Source: Streptomyces carminius (lineage in GTDB: Bacteria; Actinomycetota; Actinomycetes; Streptomycetales; Streptomycetaceae). Taken from it: 64,000 nucleotides of DNA. Positions 58,353 through 64,000 of this stretch are shown here, one piece after another. Made by a program: the position numbers and the translations under genes. Numbering within the stretch: the stretch's first letter is position 1; every line of letters starts with the position of its first letter. The notes below the pieces were generated by a model. The model was not told the DNA's origin. It searched no databases and saw only the letters and a program-made list of their open reading frames with translations. The DNA is taken from the NCBI RefSeq assembly GCF_002794255.1, contig NZ_PGGW01000058.1, forward strand, positions 168,624-232,623. The letters are read 5' to 3'.

Positions 58353-59354
58353 TCAGCGGCTCCCCCGCATCGCGGAGAGCTGACGGGTGATGCCCAGACG
58401 CAGGGGGACGGCGGAACGGTGGCCGAGCACCGCCGCGGCGCGCCGGGTGTCGGCACAGGTGGAACCCATGTCCCCGGCGGCGGGCGGGGACGACCGCAGA
58501 CGGATACGGCGACCGGTGCTCTCCTCGACCAACCCGATCAGGTCACGCATCCGCGTACGCACTCCGGTCCCCACGTTGAAGACCTCCGGCAGGCAGGAGC
58601 CGTCCCGGAGGTCGAGGGCCGCCGCCCGGAGAGTCGCGTCCACGATGTCACTCACATAGGTGAAGTCGCGTTCTTGCTTCCCGTCTCCCAGCAGGTTGAA
58701 CTCCCGGCCGGTGAGGGCGGAGCCGATCAGCCGGGAGATCGCCATGTCAGGCCGCTGCCCGGGCCCGTAGACCGTGAAGTAGCGAAGCACGACGACGCCT
58801 GTCCCGCTCCCGGGGAGACAGCCGTACGCGGAGCACAGTCCTTCCCCGGCCAGTTTGGAGGCGCCGTAGGGAGATACCGGGTTCGGAACCGCCGACTCCG
58901 GGACGGGAGTCCCCGCCGTGCCGTAGACGGAGGACGACGAGGCGTACACGAAGCGGCACACCCGGCCGAGCACGCATGCTTCGAGCAGACGCTGGGTGGC
59001 CAGGACGTTGTCCCTCAGGTAGACACCGAACCCGCCGCCCCAGGACGGGCGGACACCGGCCCTGCCGGCCAGGTGGATCACGGCGTCCGCGTGCCGGACG
59101 TGCTCCAGGACGTCGTCTGACGCGATGTCCCCGCTGACGAACGAGTAACCACCTCCGCCTGTTCGCCCGGGAGTGTCCGGACTTCCCGGAACTCCGCCGG
59201 GAGGCCGGAGATCGATCCCCGTGACACGTGTTCCCCGGGCCAGCAGCGCCGCCACGACATGTCCGCCTATGAAGCCCGACGCTCCGGTCACCACGGCCCG
59301 TTCCAGACGACGCGGTGAACCGGGGTCCAGCGGGCCGAGAGCGTCCAGAGACAA
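58353..59354 (-). CDS. NAD-dependent epimerase/dehydratase (GalE-like)
   Basis: This 333-residue extended SDR is likely a nucleotide-sugar epimerase or dehydratase. VTGASGFIGGHVVAALLARG is the NAD motif, VIHLAGRAGVRPSW the downstream motif, and SSSSVYG with YGASK the catalytic Ser/Tyr/Lys. I chose the TTG at 59354 because GGGAGG sits four bases upstream. In-frame upstream codons lack one. It is divergent, across 603 bases, from the WbqC operon, which also starts at TTG. GC is lower than the backbone, so both sides came in together. Confidence 0.85.
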   Translation of the reverse strand: MSLDALGPLDPGSPRRLERAVVTGASGFIGGHVVAALLARGTRVTGIDLRPPGGVPGSPDTPGRTGGGGYSFVSGDIASDDVLEHVRHADAVIHLAGRAGVRPSWGGGFGVYLRDNVLATQRLLEACVLGRVCRFVYASSSSVYGTAGTPVPESAVPNPVSPYGASKLAGEGLCSAYGCLPGSGTGVVVLRYFTVYGPGQRPDMAISRLIGSALTGREFNLLGDGKQERDFTYVSDIVDATLRAAALDLRDGSCLPEVFNVGTGVRTRMRDLIGLVEESTGRRIRLRSSPPAAGDMGSTCADTRRAAAVLGHRSAVPLRLGITRQLSAMRGSR

Positions 59355-59957
59355 GATGCCTCCCTGTTCCCAGCGCGGGAAGAAGAGCTTCCGCTCACTG
59401 CTCGTTCTCGTGACGGCCGCCCCGCCCACCCGCCGCGGAAGCCTCGTCTCCCGCCGGACCGGCGCGTCCGGGCGGGCGGCCCGGGCAGACGGCAGCGGTG
59501 ACGGCCGGACCCCGCCACGGTGCAATCATCGAACGACCTCGGCCGCGGACACGAGCGGCAACTCGGCCAAGGTGTGCACGGCCCTGGGGTCCAGGGCCAC
59601 CGGAGCCGGTCCCGGCCGGAAATCCTCCCGACTCGTCCCCACATTCCCCTGTTCACCGATGAGCGCGACAGATGTTCGAGCCGTTACTCATATGAGCCAC
59701 GCCTCCGGAGCTGAACGGAACTTTCCGTTCAGGCGGTATGAATAACCGGCCGAAAAGCATCCGCTTCGGTGTTTTCTACTGATCACTTCCTCTTGGCACC
59801 ACAGGTAGACCTGCGCCTCTCGACAAACCGGAGGAACTTCCCCCTCAGGGCTCTTGGGTGAGCTAGCGCACCGGTTCACACAGCGATAACATGACGCCCC
59901 ATCACGCTCCCGGGGTGCGTGCGCCGCCAGGAGCGTGCTTCACGCCCTGGAGGGATC
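59355..59957. promoter_or_regulatory. 603-base divergent control region of the cassette
   Basis: This long, relatively AT-rich region lies between the TTG starts at 59354 and 59958. It holds the 22-base palindrome at 59712-59733 and the small palindrome CTCATATGAG at 59688-59697. No gene is evident. It probably carries both promoters and a binding site for a regulator of the cassette. Confidence 0.55.
59712..59733. repeat. 10-bp inverted repeat in the divergent region
   Basis: CTGAACGGAA (59712-59721) and TTCCGTTCAG (59724-59733) are perfectly complementary around two bases. It lies mid-region between the two divergent units, so it could be a dimeric regulator site. Confidence 0.55.
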
Positions 59958-60737
59958 TTGCCCAGGAATCAGAATTCCGGTAAGTCCCCGCTCGTTCGCG
60001 TCGCAGCCCATCAACCGTACTTTCTGCCATGGCTGGGTTACTTGAACAAACTGGTCCACGTGCAGATATTCGTCCTGCTGGACGATGTCCAGTTCCGCAA
60101 GCGCCACTACTACGAACGAACTCGCATCACGGACATGCAGGGGAACATTCGGTGGCTCGGCCTGCCGGTCGGAGAGAACTTCGCGAGGCCGTGCAACGAA
60201 GTGGTACTGAAGATCGACTGCGCCGAGCGGATCATACGCACTCTCATGCACTCCTATGCACGCGCGCGCCACTTCGAGGAGAGCTTCGGTGCGCTCTCCG
60301 AAATTCTCCGCGACATCGTACGGCCGCAGCGAAGAGTGTCCGACATCAACATCGACCTGGTTGTCCGGATCCTGGAACTCCTCGACATCCGGGTTCCGGA
60401 GATCGTCCGGTCGAGTGAGCTGTCCGCTCCCGCCGACGCGACCGGACGGTTGATTCACATATGCCGGGAGCTCGGCGCGGACCAGTTGCTGCTGGGCAGC
60501 GGAAAGAGCGAGGAGGTGCACGACATGGGCCTCATTCACTCGGCAGGGATATCGGTTGTCAGGCAGAACTTCCTGGAACACCATCCGGTCTACTACCAGA
60601 CTCGTCGGCGCCGCGCCGGATTCCAGAGAGGCCTGTCCTGCGTGGACGCAATCCTGAACACCGGAAGACCGGCGACGAGGGAAATGGTGAACAGTGTTCC
60701 CGTCGAACCCTTCGGCCTCGACGAGAGGAAGGCTTGA
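59958..60737 (+). CDS. WbqC-family protein
   Basis: A 259-residue WbqC-like protein. The family signature is visible in VAAHQPYFLPWLGYLNKLVH and FVLLDDVQFRKRHYYERTRI, followed by LGLPVGENFARPCNEVVL and near the end HHPVYYQTRRRRAGFQRGLSC. WbqC proteins are encoded in O-antigen and other glycan clusters, with an unsettled biochemical role. The start is the TTG at 59958, with GGAGG four bases upstream, the same arrangement as the divergent epimerase. Its stop is one base before the next start, so it leads an operon. Confidence 0.85.
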   Translation: MPRNQNSGKSPLVRVAAHQPYFLPWLGYLNKLVHVQIFVLLDDVQFRKRHYYERTRITDMQGNIRWLGLPVGENFARPCNEVVLKIDCAERIIRTLMHSYARARHFEESFGALSEILRDIVRPQRRVSDINIDLVVRILELLDIRVPEIVRSSELSAPADATGRLIHICRELGADQLLLGSGKSEEVHDMGLIHSAGISVVRQNFLEHHPVYYQTRRRRAGFQRGLSCVDAILNTGRPATREMVNSVPVEPFGLDERKA

Positions 60738-60738
60738 C

Positions 60739-61515
60739 ATGAGTTTTTCCGTGCGCGACCTCCACTTCACGGGAGCAGGAGGGAAAACCAGTCTGTTCGG
60801 CCGGATCATGCTCCCCGCCGAGCGGTCGGCCCGTCGCCACCCCGCCGTCATCATGCTCTCCGGTGACGGCCCCAAAGGCACCAGGAGCCTCAGTTGGGTC
60901 AACCTTCCCCCGCTACTCGCCGAGCGCGGCATCGCCTCGTTCGTGTTCGACTTCGAGGGACTCGGACGCAGCGAGGGGGAAAGACGGAACCTGACCGTCG
61001 ACAAGGCGGTCGTGAACTTCCGTGCGGCCTTCTCCGTCTTCGCGCGGCAGGACGGTGTCGACAGTGGCCGTATCGGTGTCTTCGGTTCGAGTTTCGGCGG
61101 CACGGTGGCTCTCCTCTGCCCGGACATCGTCAACCGGGCACGCGCCCTCGGACTCAAGTCACCGGCGCTGCACCTGGCCGACGCGTATGTCAACGAATGC
61201 GGTGACGAGGACCTCGGCACCTGGATCGAAGAGGGTTACTCGGCCAGCCTCGACTACGATCTCTCAGTGCTCAGGAGCGCTCTGCTCAACAACGCCTACG
61301 CCGGCGCCGCGGAAATCAGCGTCCCCACCCTGATCACTCATGGCTCGGCCGATTCCACAGTCCCGGTCCGGCAGAGCCGGCTCCTGCAGACGGTGATGAG
61401 GAGGGAAGTCGCTCAGCTGAGAGTGCTGGACGGCGTCGGTCACTCCTACGCGGAGGAAGGAGCCTGGGACCGCATGGCCGAGTCGTTCGTGTCCTGGTTC
61501 GCACAGAATCTGTAG
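60739..61515 (+). CDS. Alpha/beta hydrolase of the WbqC operon
   Basis: A 258-residue serine hydrolase of the prolyl-oligopeptidase/DAP2-like type. FDFEGLGRSEGE forms the loop after strand 4. FGSSFGGTVALL contains the nucleophile Ser, THGSADSTVPV the acid Asp and VGHSYAEEG the His. The substrate is unknown. In this operon with WbqC and an epimerase it could trim an acyl group from a glycan or activated sugar. The ATG at 60739 follows the WbqC stop by one base, with GAGAGGA upstream, so translation is coupled. Confidence 0.88.
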   Translation: MSFSVRDLHFTGAGGKTSLFGRIMLPAERSARRHPAVIMLSGDGPKGTRSLSWVNLPPLLAERGIASFVFDFEGLGRSEGERRNLTVDKAVVNFRAAFSVFARQDGVDSGRIGVFGSSFGGTVALLCPDIVNRARALGLKSPALHLADAYVNECGDEDLGTWIEEGYSASLDYDLSVLRSALLNNAYAGAAEISVPTLITHGSADSTVPVRQSRLLQTVMRREVAQLRVLDGVGHSYAEEGAWDRMAESFVSWFAQNL

Positions 61516-61541
61516 GGCGCCAGGAACGTGGAGGAGTCCGT

Positions 61542-62309
61542 ATGCGCACGATCGTAAAGCAGATCAACATAGTGGTCCTGTTCGTTGTCACGCTGACGGC
61601 GGCCGCCGTCAGCGTGGGGGACCTCTTCGGCCTGCTGCCCGACAACTGGCGAGGAGTACCGGCAGTCACTCTCGTGCTGATAGCCGGCATCGGCCTGCAC
61701 ATCGGCATATCCCACATGTCGTCCGAGGACTTCCAGACGACGGCCCTCGGCCTGCTCAGGAAGATCGAGCGGGAGGCACGCGTACCCGAGATCCGGGTGT
61801 TCGAGGACTCCGTCGAGATCGAGAACTACCTGGGGAAGAGACTCCTGGAGGCGCAGAAAAGCGTGTGCGACCTCTCCTGGAAGAAGAACATCAGTGCCGG
61901 ATTCTCCGCCAGCGGGAGACAGTTGTCGCACACCTACATGGACAAGTGCATCGCCTCCACCTCGGACCGCATCCCCTACCGGGAGATCTTCGTGTTCAGC
62001 GATCCGCGGCGAGTCGAGAAACTCCGCCGCCGACTGCGGGAGAAGAAGAAGGGATACTCGTGTCGTTACTACCGGAACGACTCCGAGATTCCCCGCCTGC
62101 AGTTCGTCATCATCGACGACACCGAGGTCATCTTCTTCGCCTCCGCCAATGACTCACCCCTCTGCTCGGTCAGGAACACGGAAGTGGCCAAGGTGTTCCG
62201 CTCCTACTTCGACGCCGCCTGGGCGGTCGCGGTGCCGATCAAGCAGGGGCCGGTCATTCACCAGCAGGAAGTGGACTCGATCCTTTCCTCTCCCCCCGCG
62301 GTTTCCTGA
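61542..62309 (+). CDS. Two-TM protein with cytoplasmic PLD-like domain lacking HKD motifs
   Basis: A 255-residue protein. Residues ~8-27 and 37-57 are two membrane helices joined by a short loop. The rest is cytoplasmic: RVFEDSVEIENYLGKRLLEA, SVCDLSWKK, REIFVFSDPRRVEKLRRRLREK, RLQFVIIDDTEVIFFASAND and FRSYFDAAWAVAVPI. Order and hydrophobic pattern resemble a phospholipase-D half-domain, with the FVIIDDTEVIFF strand at the HKD position. No HxK motif is present, so I expect binding, not catalysis. It is the last gene of the WbqC operon, 26 bases after the hydrolase. Confidence 0.6.
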   Translation: MRTIVKQINIVVLFVVTLTAAAVSVGDLFGLLPDNWRGVPAVTLVLIAGIGLHIGISHMSSEDFQTTALGLLRKIEREARVPEIRVFEDSVEIENYLGKRLLEAQKSVCDLSWKKNISAGFSASGRQLSHTYMDKCIASTSDRIPYREIFVFSDPRRVEKLRRRLREKKKGYSCRYYRNDSEIPRLQFVIIDDTEVIFFASANDSPLCSVRNTEVAKVFRSYFDAAWAVAVPIKQGPVIHQQEVDSILSSPPAVS

Positions 62310-62660
62310 CCCGGATTCCACCGGAGAACCCCGCGGCGCCATGGGTGCCGACGCGGTCCCCACCCATGCCGAAAGCGCGTACCGGGCGGAGGCGGGGAGC
62401 GAGCCGGTGGGCCCCACCCGCCCGCCCCGTGCCCGGAACCCCGGCGTCACGGCGAACCGGAACAGCCTGGCCCGGACCAGTCCGGTGGAGCCGCCCCGGC
62501 GGACGAGGCACCCGGCACCCGGGCGGCGGGCACCGTACGCCCTCCGGGGCGCGCCGCCCGGGCCCGGCGGAAACCCGGAAACCCGGTCACGACGGGCCGC
62601 GACGGGCCACGGCGCGGGGCCCCTCACGGCGAAACCCGCCACGCCCGCCACCGGACGTGC
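62310..62660. other. Non-coding gap after the WbqC operon
   Basis: This 351-base, GC-rich stretch separates convergent genes. I see no gene I trust, only GC-rich open frames on both strands. The boundary between the lower-GC cassette and the backbone lies here. Confidence 0.4.
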
Positions 62661-63344
62661 TCAGTCGCCGTTCGGCTTGATCCCCAGCGGGGCGGCGATC
62701 TCCGCGGCCATCACCGCGCCCGCCTCCTCCTCCAGCCGGAGGTCCTCGGCGTCGCTGTCGGTGTCCAGGCCGTCCAGCTCGTCCATCGGGGTGTCCAGCC
62801 GGACATGGGCGACCAGCGACTGGAGGGCGCGCAGGGACGCCGAGGCGGTGGGCCCCCAGTTGGACAGGTACGAGAACTGCCACCACCACAGCGCCTCGCT
62901 GACCCGCCCCGCGCGGTAGTGGGCCATGCCGTGCCGCAGGTCCGTGAGGACGTCGGCGATGTCGTCGGAGATACGGCAGGGGACGGGGGCGCTGCGCGCG
63001 TACGGGTCGAAGACCTCCGAGTAGACGTCCACCGGGTCCAGCAGCCGGGCGAGCCGCATGCGCAGCTCGTCGACGTCCGGCTCGGGACCGGTGTCCGGCT
63101 CGTACCGCTCGTCCGGGACGATGTCCTCGTGCGCGCCGAGCCGCCCGCCCGCCAGCATCAGCTGGGAGACCTCCAGCAGCAGGAAGGGGACGGCGCTGTC
63201 CGGCTCGTCGCCCTTGGCCACCTCGGTGACGGCGACGATGAAGCTCTCGATCTGGTCCGCGATCTGCACCGCGAAGTCGTCCGGGCTCCGGTCGGGGCTC
63301 CGCGTCTGTGGCGTTGCCGGGGTTTCCCGCATGGTTTCAGACAT
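62661..63344 (-). CDS. DUF5063-family protein
   Basis: A 227-residue protein with the DUF5063 helical core (VQIADQIESFIVAVTEVAKG, LRHGMAHYRAGRVSEALWWW, SYLSNWGPTASASLRALQ). The role is unknown. The location immediately after recR is conserved in Streptomyces as far as I recall. The ATG at 63344 has GGGAGAAG upstream, inside the end of recR. Coding sequences overlap by eight bases, so translation is coupled. The tail is acidic. Confidence 0.88.
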   Translation of the reverse strand: MSETMRETPATPQTRSPDRSPDDFAVQIADQIESFIVAVTEVAKGDEPDSAVPFLLLEVSQLMLAGGRLGAHEDIVPDERYEPDTGPEPDVDELRMRLARLLDPVDVYSEVFDPYARSAPVPCRISDDIADVLTDLRHGMAHYRAGRVSEALWWWQFSYLSNWGPTASASLRALQSLVAHVRLDTPMDELDGLDTDSDAEDLRLEEEAGAVMAAEIAAPLGIKPNGD

Positions 63345-63936
63345 CGAGCAGTCTTCTCCCCTCGAAGGCACGTCCCAGCGTGACCTCGTCGGCGTACTCC
63401 AGATCTCCTCCGACGGGAAGGCCGCTGGCCAGCCTGGTCACACGCAGTCCCATGGGGGACACCATGCGCGCCAGGTAGGTGGCCGTCGCCTCCCCTTCGA
63501 GGTTGGGGTCCGTGGCCAGGATCAGCTCGGTGACGGCGCCGTCGGCGAGCCTGGCCAGCAGTTCCCGTATCCGCAGATCGTCCGGTCCCACACCCTCGAT
63601 CGGGCTGATCGCGCCGCCGAGCACGTGGTAGAGCCCACGGAACTCGCGCGTCCGCTCGATCGCGACGACGTCCTTGGGCTCCTCCACGACGCAGATGACC
63701 GAGGCGTCGCGGCGCGGGTCCTGACAAACCCTGCACCGCTCGGCCTCCGCGACGTTCCCGCAGACCTCGCAGAACCGGACTTTCTCCTTCACCTCGGTCA
63801 GCGCGTGGGCGAGCCGGCGGACGTCCGCCGGCTCGGCCTGCAGGATGTGGAAGGCGATCCGCTGCGCGCTCTTGGGACCGACGCCGGGCAGCCTGCCCAA
63901 CTCGTCGATGAGGTCCTGAACCACGCCTTCGTACAC
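63337..63936 (-). CDS. recR: Recombination protein RecR
   Basis: A complete 199-residue RecR. The helix-hairpin-helix LGRLPGVGPKSAQRIAFH comes first, then the zinc finger CEVCGNVAEAERCRVCQDP (C-x2-C ... C-x2-C), the TOPRIM domain (VVEEPKDVVAIERT, and the DPNLEGEATATYLAR acidic motif) and the C-terminal Walker-B-like LASGLPVGGDLEYADEVTLGRA. RecR works with RecF/RecO to load RecA at DNA gaps. It overlaps DUF5063 by eight bases. Upstream, beyond 63936, a YbaB-type gene is expected outside the window. Confidence 0.97.
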   Translation of the reverse strand: MYEGVVQDLIDELGRLPGVGPKSAQRIAFHILQAEPADVRRLAHALTEVKEKVRFCEVCGNVAEAERCRVCQDPRRDASVICVVEEPKDVVAIERTREFRGLYHVLGGAISPIEGVGPDDLRIRELLARLADGAVTELILATDPNLEGEATATYLARMVSPMGLRVTRLASGLPVGGDLEYADEVTLGRAFEGRRLLDV

Positions 63937-64000
63937 GGCCGCCTACTCCACTCTTTCCGCTCCCGGCCCGTCACCGGGACCTCGTTCTCCTCCGCGCGGT

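Overview
The window is high-GC actinobacterial chromosome, almost certainly Streptomyces. It has many GTG starts, four-base ATGA/GTGA overlaps between co-transcribed genes, a WblA-type WhiB protein, a Crp regulator, an ECF42 sigma factor with a DGPF partner, and the ask-asd pair. From memory, not from a search, the gene order (Ssd, HAD phosphatase, Acs, MarP, Nth, Crp, paired ArsA-like ATPases, WblA, class A PBP, SigE-type sigma, asd, ask, recR) follows the S. coelicolor segment around SCO3556 to SCO3618. The backbone is therefore conserved chromosome, interrupted by several accessory insertions.

Layout. 1-2.2 kb: the end of an integrative element, with a tyrosine recombinase C-terminus and a PD-(D/E)xK nuclease with a TOPRIM-like region. 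It is inserted inside a TadA/CpaF ATPase gene, which it truncates just after the Walker B region. 2.2-30.7 kb: mostly backbone. It holds ssd, a HAD phosphatase, a probable 6S RNA, a degenerate Fic protein, a MinD/CooC-type ATPase, a deacetylase-like lipoprotein, a SulP-carbonic anhydrase fusion, acs with a DasR-like operator, a holin-like/hydrolase pair, a marP-NUDIX pair, nth/crp, an MBL/NUDIX pair, a RidA/DUF4177 pair, two ArsA-like ATPases, wblA, a PBP, YqeY and a metallophosphoesterase. 30.8-34.3 kb: tRNA-Pro(CGG) followed by a decayed region of lower GC. This contains orphan small genes, a broken IS5-type transposase, a PIG-L deacetylase and a PIN-toxin remnant broken by a short tandem duplication.

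34.3-44.1 kb: accessory surface and signalling genes (acyltransferase-3, SGNH lipoprotein, a response regulator/histidine kinase/GerMN lipoprotein operon). Next comes a two-gene unit encoding an R-S-E type ADP-ribosyltransferase and a DUF6236 protein, then a DnaQ-like exonuclease with a BRCT-like region. I regard the ADP-ribosyltransferase/DUF6236 unit as the best candidate for an undescribed system. 44.3-53.3 kb: SURF1, a sigma factor with a membrane partner, asd-ask (with an internal start for the regulatory subunit), a WGxxG small secreted protein, a Uma2 protein and a zinc alcohol dehydrogenase. 53.4-58.2 kb: an SDR, a second Uma2 protein, a winged-helix regulator and the ECF42/DGPF pair. 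58.3-62.3 kb: a lower-GC cassette with an epimerase divergent from a WbqC / alpha-beta hydrolase / two-TM protein operon. Both sides use TTG starts. 62.6-63.9 kb: DUF5063 and recR return to the backbone.

A recurring regulatory pattern is a -10-like hexamer ending 6-7 bases before the start codon of at least eight genes, which implies leaderless mRNAs and corrects some starts. Several convergent gene pairs are separated by near-perfect long hairpins that probably act as two-way terminators.
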